Source: Erysipelotrichaceae bacterium
GTDB taxonomy: Bacteria; Bacillota_I; Bacilli_A; Erysipelotrichales; Erysipelotrichaceae
Direction of reading: 5' to 3'
Length of the DNA stretch: 40,725 nt
Assembly: GCA_016280635.1 (NCBI GenBank)
Contig: JAEEHC010000025.1
Location: forward strand, 1 to 40,725
The notes under the pieces are model-generated. The model was not told the DNA's origin and did no database searches. It saw only the letters and a program-made list of their open reading frames with translations. This document shows, piece by piece, positions 7,290-18,507 of this stretch. The position numbers and the translations under genes are program-made. How positions within the stretch are numbered: the stretch's first letter is position 1; every line of letters starts with the position of its first letter.

Positions 7290-8996
7290 ATGTTAAAAGG
7301 TATTGCGGCCAGCAGCGGTATTACCATTGCCAAGGCCTATAAACTCGAGACACCGGAAATCATAATTGAGAAAAAGGAAGGCTGCGATCCGGCAGCCGAA
7401 TATGCCCGCTTTGAAGCTGCCCTCGAGCAGAGCAAGCAGGATATCCAGCACATCAAGGAAGCGGCCACCGGACGGCTTTCCGATGAGGAACTGGCCATCT
7501 TTGACGCCCATCTGATGGTTGCCGAAGACCCGGCCATGGCTTCTGAAGTCAAGATGATGTGTGAAAACGAAAAGGTCAACTGCGACTACGCTCTTGACAA
7601 GGTAGCCGGCAATTACATTGCCATGTTTGAGTCTCTCGATGATGAATACATGAGAGAAAGAGCCGCGGACATCCGCGATGTTACCACCCGAATCAAGTAT
7701 CACATCCTCGGCGTCAAGATCGCTGACCTGTCGCTGATCGATGAGGAAAGCATCGTCGTAGCTCACGACCTGACGCCTTCCGATACCGCCCAGCTAAATA
7801 AGAAGTACACCAAGGGCTTCGCTACTGAAGTCGGCGGCCGTACCTCCCACTCCGCCATCATGGCCAGAAGCCTGGAGATCCCGGCCATCGTCGGCATCGA
7901 GCATGTCATGAGTGAAGTCAAGCACGGCGATACCCTGATCCTGGATGCCATCAAGGGTGAACTGCTGATCAATCCTGATGAGGCAACCATTGCAGAATAT
8001 CAGAAGAAAGCCGAAGCCTATCGTGAAGAAGTTGAAGCGCTCAAGGTCCTCAAGGATGCCAAGAGCTGCACGACTGACGGCCATAAGGTTCTGTTAGTTG
8101 CCAATATCGGTACCCCCAATGATGTCGAAGGCGTCATCGCCAATGGCGCCGAGGGTGTCGGTCTGTACCGTACCGAATTCCTGTACATGAATGCTCAGGC
8201 TCTGCCAACCGAAGAAGAGCAGTATCAGGCCTATAAGAAGGTTCTGGAAGCCATGAATCCCAAGCCGGTTGTTGTCCGTACCCTGGACATCGGTGGCGAC
8301 AAGAAGCTGCCCTATCTGCCCATCGATCCGGAAATGAACCCCTTCCTGGGCTACCGGGCTATCAGACTGTGCCTGGACCGTAAGGACATCTTCCGCACCC
8401 AGCTGAGAGCCCTGATCAGAGCCAGCGCTTACGGCAAGCTGGAGATCATGTTCCCGATGATCGCCACCTTAGGCGAATTCCGGGAAGCCAAGAAGGTCTT
8501 TGAGGAAGAAAAGGCCAAGCTGGTCGCTGAAGGCGTCAAGATCGGTGAAGACATCGAAGTCGGCATGATGGTCGAAATCCCGGCCGCGGCCGTTCTGGCT
8601 GATCAGTTTGCCAAGGAAGCTGACTTCTTCTCCATCGGCACCAATGACCTGATCCAGTACTCGATGGCGGCTGACCGTATGAGCGAAAAGGTATCCTACC
8701 TCTATCAGCCGTTCAACCCCTCCATCCTGAAGCTCATCAAGATGACCATTGACGGCGCTCATAAGGAAGGCAAGTGGTGCGGCATGTGCGGTGAAATGGC
8801 CGGCGAACCCGATGCCATCAGCGTACTGATGGGCTTAGGCCTGGATGAGTTCTCCATGAGCGCAACCAGCGTTCTGAGAGCCAGAAAGGTCGCCAACAGC
8901 GTCTGTTATGAGGAAATGAAGAAACTGGCTGACAAAGCCCTGCAGTGCTGCACGGCTGAGGAAGTCCTCGACCTCATCCACGCTACTGTTAAATAG
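7290..8996 (+). CDS. ptsI: Phosphoenolpyruvate-protein phosphotransferase (PTS enzyme I)
   Basis: 568 aa, full length for enzyme I. It transfers phosphate from PEP to HPr in the cytoplasm, the first step of all PTS sugar uptake. The N-terminal domain carries the phosphorylated histidine in [12 protein letters not shown] (His187); the C-terminal PEP-binding barrel shows [18 protein letters not shown] and the [13 protein letters not shown] motif, and the active-site cysteine is in [10 protein letters not shown]. The start has a strong AGGAGG 7 nt upstream. No ptsH gene lies next to it. A terminator follows 26 nt after the stop. Confidence 0.97.
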   Translation: MLKGIAASSGITIAKAYKLETPEIIIEKKEGCDPAAEYARFEAALEQSKQDIQHIKEAATGRLSDEELAIFDAHLMVAEDPAMASEVKMMCENEKVNCDYALDKVAGNYIAMFESLDDEYMRERAADIRDVTTRIKYHILGVKIADLSLIDEESIVVAHDLTPSDTAQLNKKYTKGFATEVGGRTSHSAIMARSLEIPAIVGIEHVMSEVKHGDTLILDAIKGELLINPDEATIAEYQKKAEAYREEVEALKVLKDAKSCTTDGHKVLLVANIGTPNDVEGVIANGAEGVGLYRTEFLYMNAQALPTEEEQYQAYKKVLEAMNPKPVVVRTLDIGGDKKLPYLPIDPEMNPFLGYRAIRLCLDRKDIFRTQLRALIRASAYGKLEIMFPMIATLGEFREAKKVFEEEKAKLVAEGVKIGEDIEVGMMVEIPAAAVLADQFAKEADFFSIGTNDLIQYSMAADRMSEKVSYLYQPFNPSILKLIKMTIDGAHKEGKWCGMCGEMAGEPDAISVLMGLGLDEFSMSATSVLRARKVANSVCYEEMKKLADKALQCCTAEEVLDLIHATVK

Positions 8997-9022
8997 GAAA
9001 ACAGCGGATATAATGATTAATT

Positions 9023-9054
9023 AAGACCAAGGGTTGTTGCCTTTGGTCTTTTTT
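9023..9054 (+). terminator. Terminator of ptsI
   Basis: AAGACCAA pairs with TTGGTCTT around a 12-nt loop, followed by a run of six Ts. Confidence 0.85.
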
Positions 9055-9060
9055 AGGGGA

Positions 9061-9457
9061 GTTACCTCAGGCAATTTGTCAGAGTAGTCGCGGGCAAAAA
9101 GACAGGTGAGGAGTTAGTTTAAGACCTAAATATGTTTGTTCAGACGTGTAAGGACACATTTGGAAAGTACTGTGCAACTTAGAAGAACAAATAAATCTAT
9201 TTCTTCCCTTGAAAAAATACAGATTAATTGCATTTAGCCGTTTAAAAAATACAAATATGAAGAAGTAAATATTACTTCAAAATATAATGCTTTGGCTGGT
9301 TTTCAGGTCATTTGCCTTTCAACCATACACGATATACCCTGACAGCTTGTTTTATGTCTACCGACTCCTTTAAAATCTCAGGCTAGAAGCATGATGATGC
9401 CAGGACGACTTAAGTCATTATCCGAACTACTTGTAACAATTCTTTAATGTACTTAAA
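9061..9457. other. Non-coding AT-rich gap, no gene recognised
   Basis: About 400 bp between the ptsI and mgtE terminators with no open frame longer than about 30 codons that has a ribosome binding site, and no tRNA-like structure. The only ordered element I see is a 17-bp perfect palindrome, GAAGTAAATATTACTTC, at 9262-9278. The composition is AT-richer than the flanks, so it may be decayed DNA. Confidence 0.5.
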
Positions 9458-9481
9458 AACGGCCTGTCTGGACAGGCCGTT
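9455..9481 (-). terminator. Terminator of mgtE
   Basis: Two perfect 11-nt arms, AACGGCCTGTC (9458-9468) and GACAGGCCGTT (9471-9481), are followed on the minus strand by TTTAAG. It lies 55 nt beyond the mgtE stop. Confidence 0.82.
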
Positions 9482-9536
9482 GAATATGTCATTGCTGACT
9501 AACTGCGGCAGGATACGACCTGCAACGCTATGGTTA

Positions 9537-10931
9537 TTAATATAACTTGAAGATTTCAACCAGTAACAGCCAGGCCAGCGAGTAGTAGCTGACGACGGCG
9601 ACCAGGTCGTTGATGGTGGTAATCAGCGGTCCGGAAGCAACGGCCGGGTCGACGTTGATCTTATGGAAGAACAGCGGCACGATGGTGCCGATGAAACTGC
9701 TTATCAGCATTGCCAGCACCAGAGCAGCGGCTACGCACAGGGAAATCAGAATGCTGTGGTGGAAGGGCTGGCCCTTGGCCAGCATGATGTAGCCGGTGAT
9801 GAAGGTGATGACCATGGCGCCTAAGATCAGACCGTTGAACAGACCGACCCGGATCTCCTTGAAGACCAATCCCAGCTTGTCCTTGCCGGTCAGCTCCTCA
9901 TCGGTAAGCACGCGGATGGTGACCGCCAGCGACTGGGTGCCGACGTTACCGGCCATGTCCAGAATCAGCGACTGGAAGCAGACCAATAGCGGGATCAGGT
10001 CAACGACATGCTCGAAAGTGCCGACTACGGAACTGACGCCTAAGCCTAATACCAGTAAGACGATCAGCCAGGGAATGCGCTTCTTGACAGAGGTCAGGGT
10101 CTTTTCATGCAGGTCTTCCTCTCCGGTAAGACCGGCGAGCTTGGCATAGTCTTCACCTAACTCTTCGTCAGTGGCTTCAATGATGTCCTGAGCGGTAATG
10201 ACGCCGAGGATGTGATCGTCCTTATCGAGAACTGGGAAGGAATCTTCCGCGTAGTCCTGCAGGTCGGAGAGCAGATCGCTGATCTTCTCGTGATCGTAGA
10301 CGGTCGGATAGGAATTGGTAATGATGCTTTCTAGTGGCGTATTGGCCCGGGCAATGATCAGATCCGGCAGGCTTATTGCCCCGTAGAATTTATCGTTATC
10401 ATCAAGTACGTAAAGAGTAGAAATGTTGTCGTTTTCCTCAGCCTGTTCCACCAGTGAGCGCATGGCCTGCTTGACGGTCATGTTATTGTGAATGACGACA
10501 TAGTTGGTCGTCATCTTTGAGCCGATCTCCTTGTCATCATAGGACTGGATCAGTTTGACGTCTTCGGAGGATTCGTCATCCATCAGGTCAACGATCTTGT
10601 CCTCAATGGTATCGTCAATTTCCTCCAGAACGTCAACCGCATCATCGGAGTCCATCCAGGAGACCACTTCCGCGGCTCTTTCGATCGGTAGTTCCTCAAT
10701 GTACTGGCCAACATCTTCCAGATAGGCGAAGATCTCCGCCAGTTCCTCATCGTTGACGACACTATAGATCTTCTCGCGCTGATCGTGGGTCAGTTTTTCC
10801 AGAGCATCGGCGATGTCACAGGCATGGTAATCGGTGATGATCTTTTCCAGTTCTTCAGCGGAAATGTCCTCAGCTAATAGCTGGACCAGCTGTTCAACAT
10901 ATTCGGGATTGGTTGAATGTTCCTTTGGCAT
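9537..10931 (-). CDS. mgtE: Magnesium transporter MgtE
   Basis: 464-aa membrane channel for Mg2+ (family also passes Co2+). Order: acidic N-terminal superhelical domain (about 10-115), two CBS repeats (about 120-245) that sense cytoplasmic Mg2+, a plug helix, then five membrane segments from about 270 to the end. Family signatures are present: LDMAGNVGTQS in the first half of the pore domain, and DPAVASGPLITTINDLV near the end with the aspartate that lines the pore. I start at 10931, preceded by GGGAGG, rather than at an in-frame codon 43 residues upstream, because the extra residues are not MgtE-like. Single-gene transcript, no M-box seen in the roughly 70-nt leader. Confidence 0.95.
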   Translation of the reverse strand: MPKEHSTNPEYVEQLVQLLAEDISAEELEKIITDYHACDIADALEKLTHDQREKIYSVVNDEELAEIFAYLEDVGQYIEELPIERAAEVVSWMDSDDAVDVLEEIDDTIEDKIVDLMDDESSEDVKLIQSYDDKEIGSKMTTNYVVIHNNMTVKQAMRSLVEQAEENDNISTLYVLDDNDKFYGAISLPDLIIARANTPLESIITNSYPTVYDHEKISDLLSDLQDYAEDSFPVLDKDDHILGVITAQDIIEATDEELGEDYAKLAGLTGEEDLHEKTLTSVKKRIPWLIVLLVLGLGVSSVVGTFEHVVDLIPLLVCFQSLILDMAGNVGTQSLAVTIRVLTDEELTGKDKLGLVFKEIRVGLFNGLILGAMVITFITGYIMLAKGQPFHHSILISLCVAAALVLAMLISSFIGTIVPLFFHKINVDPAVASGPLITTINDLVAVVSYYSLAWLLLVEIFKLY

Positions 10932-11008
10932 AATAATCCTCCCTGAATCAGCGAAAGCGGAAGGCAGCCTCCCGGATAATGCTGATGTACTTTCAAACTC
11001 TAAAATAC

Positions 11009-11038
11009 ATTTTACCCCACTTGGGAAATCTCTTTCAA
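11009..11038 (-). promoter_or_regulatory. Promoter of mgtE
   Basis: On the minus strand: TTGAAA (11033-11038), 18-bp spacer, TAAAAT (11009-11014). The predicted leader is about 70 nt, too short for an M-box riboswitch. Confidence 0.6.
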
Positions 11039-11060
11039 TCTTAAAAGCTTCCCGTCGCAC

Positions 11061-11085
11061 AAGAAAAGCGGCCGGAGCCGCTTTT
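11061..11085 (-). terminator. Terminator of the P-type ATPase gene
   Basis: AAAAGCGGC (11064-11072) and GCCGCTTTT (11077-11085) pair around a 4-nt loop; on the minus strand the stem ends in TTTTCTT. It lies 6 nt past the stop codon and upstream of the mgtE promoter, so the two transporters are separate transcripts. Confidence 0.82.
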
Positions 11086-11090
11086 AATGA

Positions 11091-13820
<2,730 letters not shown>

Positions 13821-13837
13821 ATTACCTCCTAGATAAT

Positions 13838-13861
13838 AAAAAACTCAGTACTGTGCCTGAG
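13838..13861 (-). terminator. Riboswitch-controlled terminator in the ATPase leader
   Basis: On the minus strand CTCAG and CTGAG enclose GCACAGTA and are followed by six Ts, 18 nt before the ATPase start codon. An upstream 12-bp hairpin (13868-13895) has a 3' arm ACTGTG that can pair instead with CACAGT inside this element, so the two folds exclude each other. Mn2+ binding to the aptamer would be expected to favour readthrough. Confidence 0.65.
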
Positions 13862-13867
13862 AATTGT

Positions 13868-13895
13868 ACTCAACACAGTAAACACTGTATTGAGT
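13868..13895 (-). promoter_or_regulatory. Switching hairpin of the riboswitch expression platform
   Basis: On the minus strand ACTCAATACAGT and ACTGTGTTGAGT pair over 12 bp (one G-T) around GTTT. It sits between the aptamer and the terminator and its arms overlap in complementarity with the terminator region. Confidence 0.6.
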
Positions 13896-13905
13896 CTCAC
13901 TATTT

Positions 13906-13984
13906 AAGATATGCCAGGATTCTCTCCGTGTTGGTGACATACCGCACTAGTGTGCCAGTTACTCCCTCAATTCGGTTGTATCTT
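13906..13984 (-). ncRNA. yybP-ykoY manganese riboswitch aptamer
   Basis: The minus strand leader of the P-type ATPase gene has the family's conserved parts in order: closing stem AAGATA with TATCTT, then GAGGGAGTAAC (consensus GGGGAGUAGC), then a hairpin, then TGTCACCAACACGG (consensus GUCANCA), then CCTGGCA just before the closing strand. This class binds Mn2+ and controls metal export. The predicted transcription start, from the promoter at 13985-14013, falls at the 5' edge of the closing stem, and a terminator follows downstream. Assignment is by eye; a covariance-model match would settle it. Confidence 0.85.
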
Positions 13985-14013
13985 ATCATAAGGGGGCCGG
14001 TTTTACAACACAA
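13985..14013 (-). promoter_or_regulatory. Promoter of the riboswitch/ATPase transcript
   Basis: On the minus strand: TTGTGT (14008-14013), 17-bp spacer, TATGAT (13985-13990). Transcription would begin at the start of the aptamer closing stem. Confidence 0.65.
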
Positions 14014-14038
14014 ATCGTAAAAATCAATATTAATATAG

Positions 14039-14044
14039 TATAAT
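14039..14044 (+). promoter_or_regulatory. -10 box of the MBL-fold gene
   Basis: A perfect TATAAT lies 30 nt before the start codon at 14075. The -35 region is AT-rich without a clear match. It diverges from the ATPase promoter 26 bp to the left. Confidence 0.45.
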
Positions 14045-14074
14045 CATCTTAAGAAAATGAAGGAGAGAAGAACA

Positions 14075-14698
14075 ATGATCATCCAATGGTTAGGACATGC
14101 CTGTTTCAAGATAACCGGCAATGATGAAGCGGTCATCATTGACCCCTATGAGGACGGTTCTGTTCCCGGCTACCGGCCGCTAAGGGAGCAGGCCAACATG
14201 GTGCTGTGCTCCCACAACCACCATGACCATAACGCCGTGGGCTGCGTCAGACTCTTGCCGCAGATCCGGGGCGAATTTGAAGTGGAAAAGCTGGAAAGCT
14301 ATCACGATGACTGCCTGGGCGAAAAGCGGGGTCCCAATACCATCCACCTGCTTACTGCTGAGGGCTACCGGATCGCTCATCTGGGCGATCTGGGTTGCTC
14401 ACTGACCGGGGAGCAGATTGGAATGCTTCAGGACCTCGACGTACTGATGATTCCGGTGGGTGGCCATTTCACCATTGACGCCAGGCAGGCGGCCCGGATC
14501 GTCAGCCAGCTAAGGCCCCGCATTACCATCCCGATGCACTACCGCGAGGGAGCTTTGGGTTATGAAGTGCTGAGCGAGGTGGGCGAGTTTACCCGGCAGT
14601 TTGACAAGGTTTTGTGGCTGACGACTGATACGCTGGAGCTTTCCGATGAACTGCAGGATGAGATTGTGGTGCTTGACTATCCCCAGACGCTTAACTGA
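14075..14698 (+). CDS. MBL-fold metal-dependent hydrolase (UPF0173/lactamase_B_3-like)
   Basis: 207-aa cytosolic protein with the metallo-beta-lactamase fold. SHNHHDHNAV (about 45-54) is the metal motif HxHxDH; GHACFKI near the N-terminus, HLGDLG (about 108-113), GGHFTID and IPMHY supply the remaining ligands and the typical UPF0173-type order. Substrate unknown. Start at 14075 chosen because AAGGAG precedes it at good distance; an in-frame ATG at 14057 overlaps that site. Single gene, ended by a terminator 9 nt after the stop. Confidence 0.82.
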   Translation: MIIQWLGHACFKITGNDEAVIIDPYEDGSVPGYRPLREQANMVLCSHNHHDHNAVGCVRLLPQIRGEFEVEKLESYHDDCLGEKRGPNTIHLLTAEGYRIAHLGDLGCSLTGEQIGMLQDLDVLMIPVGGHFTIDARQAARIVSQLRPRITIPMHYREGALGYEVLSEVGEFTRQFDKVLWLTTDTLELSDELQDEIVVLDYPQTLN

Positions 14699-14707
14699 AG
14701 AGTGAAG

Positions 14708-14730
14708 GACCGGTTTTTCACCGGTCTTTT
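14708..14730 (+). terminator. Terminator of the MBL-fold gene
   Basis: GACCGGT and ACCGGTC form a perfect 7-bp stem around a 5-nt loop, followed by TTTT. Confidence 0.85.
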
Positions 14731-14747
14731 CTGCGGCTTTCCTGCTG

Positions 14748-14775
14748 TTCACTTTTCGCCTTTTTGGTCTATAAT
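14748..14775 (+). promoter_or_regulatory. Promoter of the tsaE operon
   Basis: TTCACT (14748-14753), 16-bp spacer, perfect TATAAT (14770-14775). The leader to the tsaE start at 14792 is only about 10 nt but contains GGTGAG as ribosome binding site. Confidence 0.55.
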
Positions 14776-14791
14776 GAAGGCGGTGAGAAAA

Positions 14792-15250
14792 ATGAAGGAA
14801 GCAAGACTGATTACTGACAGCGCTGAACAGACCCGTCAGCTGGGGGAAAGGCTGGCTTCTTTTCTGTCAGCCGGCGCGTTGCTGACCCTTTCCGGTCAGC
14901 TGGGAGCCGGTAAGACGACCTTTACCCAGGGCTTGGCCAAGGGGTTAGGCGTCAGCCGAAAAGTGACCTCCCCGACCTTTACCATCCTGAAGATTTACCA
15001 GGGCCGGCTGCCGCTGTATCACATCGACGCCTACCGCCTGGAAGGTCTGGACCAGGATCTGGGCTTTGAGGAATACATCGGCGGCGATGGTGTCTGCGTC
15101 ATCGAGTGGTCGAATTTCATCGCTGACATGTTGCCCCAAGAGTGCATCGACATTGAGTTTTCCATCAATGATGATGACAGCCGGACGCTGGTCATTAGGG
15201 GTAAGGGAGAAGAGAATGAAAGGATCGTGGAGCAGTTATGCACGCATTAG
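14792..15250 (+). CDS. tsaE: tRNA threonylcarbamoyladenosine biosynthesis ATPase TsaE
   Basis: 152 aa, the usual length. TsaE is the P-loop ATPase that activates the TsaB-TsaD complex for t6A37 formation in ANN-decoding tRNAs. The Walker A motif is GQLGAGKTTFTQG (about 36-48); SPTFTILKIYQG and YHIDAYRL are diagnostic, and VIEWSNFI is the Walker B-like segment. Start chosen at 14792 because GGTGAG lies 5 nt upstream. Overlaps tsaB by 13 bp. Confidence 0.93.
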   Translation: MKEARLITDSAEQTRQLGERLASFLSAGALLTLSGQLGAGKTTFTQGLAKGLGVSRKVTSPTFTILKIYQGRLPLYHIDAYRLEGLDQDLGFEEYIGGDGVCVIEWSNFIADMLPQECIDIEFSINDDDSRTLVIRGKGEENERIVEQLCTH

Positions 15251-15834
15251 GAATTGATACATCTCATCTGTTTCTTTTGATCGTTTTGATGAATGATGAA
15301 GGCGTCGTGGATGCCATTCAGTTGGACTGCTTCAAGCAGCAGTCGGAATACATCATCGGTCAGATGGATGAACTGCTTAAGCGCAACGCGCTGACCATTG
15401 AAGATATTTCAGACATCGTGGTGACCCGGGGACCGGGATCCTATACCGGCGTGCGCATCGGTATGACGGTGGCCAAGGTTCTGGGTTCGATCACCGCAAA
15501 GACGGTCCATACTCTTTCCACCCTGCAGCTTTATGCCGGTCTGAAAGACTGTCTGGTACTGATGGACGCCCGGGCCAAGCGCTGTTATGTTGGCCGCTAT
15601 TGCGCCGGCCAGGCGCTGCAGCCTGAGGAAATCATGACTAATGAAGAGATCGGAAAACTGCTGGAAGAGTGCCGGTGTGAACTGATCGGTGACCTCCATC
15701 TCTTTGGTCAGACCGATCATTACGAACAACTAGCCGGGAACTTCTTTGCCCTGAAGCCTTACTGGCAGAAGGAAGAAGACGTAGACCGGCTGGCTCCGGA
15801 ATACTTCAAGAGCCGGAAAGAGTATCTGAAATGA
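15238..15834 (+). CDS. tsaB: tRNA threonylcarbamoyladenosine biosynthesis protein TsaB
   Basis: 198-aa inactive ASKHA-fold partner of TsaD. It begins HALGIDTSH, the degenerate phosphate-1 motif, and has the conserved VTRGPGSYTGVRIGMTVAK segment used to pair with TsaD. Overlaps tsaE by 13 bp and rimI by 4 bp (ATGA), so the four genes are translationally coupled. Confidence 0.92.
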   Translation: MHALGIDTSHLFLLIVLMNDEGVVDAIQLDCFKQQSEYIIGQMDELLKRNALTIEDISDIVVTRGPGSYTGVRIGMTVAKVLGSITAKTVHTLSTLQLYAGLKDCLVLMDARAKRCYVGRYCAGQALQPEEIMTNEEIGKLLEECRCELIGDLHLFGQTDHYEQLAGNFFALKPYWQKEEDVDRLAPEYFKSRKEYLK

Positions 15835-16274
15835 TCAGAAAGATGAAGGTCAGTGACCTGGACGAGGTGCTGGCCATTGAAGAAGTCTGCTTTCCGGATG
15901 GGGCCTGGAACCGCGATCAGTATCTCTATGAGCTCAATGAAAATCCCTACGCTGAACTCTGGGTTCTGGAGCTCCAGGGCAAGATCATCGGCTATTACGA
16001 TCTCTGGATCATCTTTGAACGGGCGGAGATCGCAACCATCGCGGTGGCCAAAGAGCATCAGCACAGCCATCAGGGCGCCACGCTGATGCAGCATCTGGTC
16101 CAGCAGGCCAGAAATCACAATTGCGAAAACATATCGCTGGAGGTCCGTCAATCCAACCAGCCAGCGATCGGTCTATATGAACACTTTGACTTCATAGTCA
16201 TCAATACCCGACCGGGCTACTACCGCAAGGGCGATGGCTATGAGGACGCTTATCTGATGATGAGGGGTATATGA
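15831..16274 (+). CDS. rimI: Ribosomal protein alanine acetyltransferase RimI
   Basis: 147-aa GNAT enzyme acetylating the N-terminal alanine of ribosomal protein S18 in the family. The order of strands and the C-terminal YYRKGDGYEDAYLMMRGI match RimI well. The acetyl-CoA loop is HQHSHQGATL rather than the usual RGxGxG, a mild divergence. Its place between tsaB and tsaD is the standard Firmicute arrangement. Confidence 0.88.
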   Translation: MIRKMKVSDLDEVLAIEEVCFPDGAWNRDQYLYELNENPYAELWVLELQGKIIGYYDLWIIFERAEIATIAVAKEHQHSHQGATLMQHLVQQARNHNCENISLEVRQSNQPAIGLYEHFDFIVINTRPGYYRKGDGYEDAYLMMRGI

Positions 16275-17296
16275 AAATGGAAAAAGATGTAACACTGCTG
16301 GCAATCGAATCAAGCTGTGATGAAACAGCCTGTGCCGTTGTCCGCAATGGCAGGGAAATACTGTCCAATGTCGTGGCCAGTCAGATCGATGTCCACACCC
16401 TTTACGGCGGCGTTGTCCCCGAAGTGGCCAGCCGCATCCATGTGGAAAACATCTCGGTCGTCATCTCTGAAGCCCTGAAGCAGGCCGGCATTTCCGTCAG
16501 CGATGTTGACGGTATTGCCTTTACCCAGGGGCCGGGTCTGATCGGTTCCCTGCACGTCGGCGTGCTGGCGGCCAAGACGCTGGCTCTGGCCTATCATAAG
16601 CCCTTAATCCCGGTCCAGCATCTGACCGGACACATCTATGCCAATGCCTTTGTGGGCGAACTGAAGTTCCCTCTTCTGGCCCTGGTGGTTTCCGGCGGTC
16701 ACACCGAACTGGTACTGATGAAGGAAGACTACGACTTCAACGTCATCGGTACCACTAATGACGACGCCGTTGGTGAAGCCTATGACAAGGTCGGACGGGT
16801 CCTCAACCTTCCCTATCCCGGCGGTCCCAAGATCGACAAGCTGGCTAAGGAAGGCAAACCGGTCTACCGGCTTCCCAAACCGAAGACCGAAAATGAACTG
16901 GACTTCTCCTTCAGCGGGCTTAAGAGCGCGGTCATGCAGTACATCAACCGCCTGGAAAGAAACGGCGAGCAGCTGAATGTAGCCGACATGTGTGCCTCCT
17001 TCCAGGAGACCGCCTTAGGCGCTTTATGGGAGCGGGTTGAACTGGCCCTGCAGCGATATGAGGTACGCCAGCTGGTTCTGGCCGGCGGCGTTGCCGCCAA
17101 CTCCCGGTTAAGGGAGATCGTCGTGGAAAAGATGCGGAAACATCCGCAGGTAAAATACATCATTCCGCCCTTATCCTGCTGCACCGATAACGCGGCCATG
17201 ATCGGGGCTTCCGGCTATGTCGCCTATAACAAGGGCATCAGAGCCGGCTATGACATCGCGGCTGACGCCTCGTTGGAGATGCCGGGAACGGAGTAA
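16271..17296 (+). CDS. tsaD: tRNA N6-adenosine threonylcarbamoyltransferase TsaD
   Basis: 341-aa ASKHA-fold enzyme that transfers the threonylcarbamoyl group to A37. AIESSCDETACAVV at the N-terminus is the phosphate-binding start; the iron ligands are His117 and His121 in HLTGHIYAN; VSGGHTEL, the GEAYDKVGR segment and VAGGVAANSRLR follow as in all family members, and CTDNAAMIG supplies the C-terminal aspartate ligand. Overlaps rimI by 4 bp. Full length. Confidence 0.96.
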   Translation: MKMEKDVTLLAIESSCDETACAVVRNGREILSNVVASQIDVHTLYGGVVPEVASRIHVENISVVISEALKQAGISVSDVDGIAFTQGPGLIGSLHVGVLAAKTLALAYHKPLIPVQHLTGHIYANAFVGELKFPLLALVVSGGHTELVLMKEDYDFNVIGTTNDDAVGEAYDKVGRVLNLPYPGGPKIDKLAKEGKPVYRLPKPKTENELDFSFSGLKSAVMQYINRLERNGEQLNVADMCASFQETALGALWERVELALQRYEVRQLVLAGGVAANSRLREIVVEKMRKHPQVKYIIPPLSCCTDNAAMIGASGYVAYNKGIRAGYDIAADASLEMPGTE

Positions 17297-17297
17297 G

Positions 17298-18500
17298 ATG
17301 AAGAAACTGTTATTTGCCGTCCTGTGCCTGCTCAGCTGCCTTCCCTGCGGCTGTCAGAAGAAGAGCGAACTGCAGGCTGACCATCGGGAAGGACGCGGTG
17401 AGCTGATGGACAGACAATACTACATTGAAGAACAGATGATGACCCTTGATCAGAAGATCGGCCAGCTGCTTTTCATCGAATATCGCCATAAGGCAATGGA
17501 TGAAAAACTGGACAGCCTGTTAACGACCATTCAGCCCGGCGGCTTCATCCTTTTCGGGGAGAATTTCTCGGATTACGAGAGAACCCTTAAGCTGGTCAGA
17601 GCCATCAAGGAAAGAGTAGAAATCCCCCTTTTCATCGGCTGCGATGAGGAAGGCGGCAAGGTCCAGCGCATTCATAACCTGAAGGACAGCAAGTATCCGA
17701 CCTATGAGATCCCATCAATGCTGACGGTGGGTAATAAGGGCGATGTTGAATACGCCCGCCAGATCGGCGAAAAGATCGGGGCCATGTGCCGGGTCTTTGG
17801 CATCAATATGGACTTCGCTCCGGTAGCCGACATCAACATTCGCAGCGGCAATAAGATCGTCTCCACCCGCAGTTTCGGCGCTGACGCCAAGCTGGTATCG
17901 GAAATGGCCAACGCGGTGGCGGAAGGTCTGCAGAGTCAGGGCGTCATGGCAGTCTACAAGCACTTCCCCGGCCACGGTTCTTCCGTTGAGGATTCCCATA
18001 AGGCTTTGGCCATCAACTTCCGTAAGATGGCGGAAATTGAGCAGTTTGAACTGGTCCCCTTTGCCCGGGCCATCGCCACTGGCGGCCGGGCCATCATGGT
18101 CGGCCACATTGCCCTGCACGACCTGCATCAACAGACTGATAAGCATTACCTGCTTCCGGCAACCCTGGACAAGGACGTCATCACCGGCATTCTGCGTCAG
18201 AAGATGGGCTTTGAGGGCCTGGTGATCACCGATTCTTTGCAGATGAACGGCCTTTCCAACAGCATCTATAAAACCGATGCCGACATCGCTCAGGCGGCTC
18301 TGGAAGCCGGATGCGATCTGCTGCTGTGTCCGAAGGACGCCTTGAAGCTTTTCAATGAGCTTAAGCAGCGGGTGGAAAACGGCCAGCTTGACATTGCGGT
18401 AGTTGACGCTGCGGTGACCAGAATTTTGAAATACAAGCACCTTTACATTTACGAAAACTATGACGAATACTATGACCCGGCAAATCTGGCCGGAAATTAG
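17298..18500 (+). CDS. nagZ: Glycoside hydrolase family 3 beta-N-acetylhexosaminidase, lipoprotein (NagZ-like)
   Basis: 400 aa. The N-terminus MKKLLFAVLCLLSCLPCGC is a signal peptide ending in a lipobox-like PCGC, so the enzyme is probably anchored outside the membrane, as in Bacillus NagZ. The single GH3 catalytic barrel shows DEEGGKVQR, MDFAPVADIN, KHFPGHGSSVEDSH (the His-Asp general acid pair on a loop) and VITDSLQM with the nucleophile aspartate. It should release N-acetylglucosamine from muropeptides or wall fragments. Start at 17298, directly after the tsaD stop, is chosen because it gives a complete signal peptide. Last gene of the t6A operon. Confidence 0.9.
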   Translation: MKKLLFAVLCLLSCLPCGCQKKSELQADHREGRGELMDRQYYIEEQMMTLDQKIGQLLFIEYRHKAMDEKLDSLLTTIQPGGFILFGENFSDYERTLKLVRAIKERVEIPLFIGCDEEGGKVQRIHNLKDSKYPTYEIPSMLTVGNKGDVEYARQIGEKIGAMCRVFGINMDFAPVADINIRSGNKIVSTRSFGADAKLVSEMANAVAEGLQSQGVMAVYKHFPGHGSSVEDSHKALAINFRKMAEIEQFELVPFARAIATGGRAIMVGHIALHDLHQQTDKHYLLPATLDKDVITGILRQKMGFEGLVITDSLQMNGLSNSIYKTDADIAQAALEAGCDLLLCPKDALKLFNELKQRVENGQLDIAVVDAAVTRILKYKHLYIYENYDEYYDPANLAGN

Positions 18501-18507
18501 CGGAAGT

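Noticed and set aside
10932-11060. M-box riboswitch before mgtE
   Set aside because: The leader after the predicted promoter is about 70 nt and has none of the long conserved elements of an M-box.
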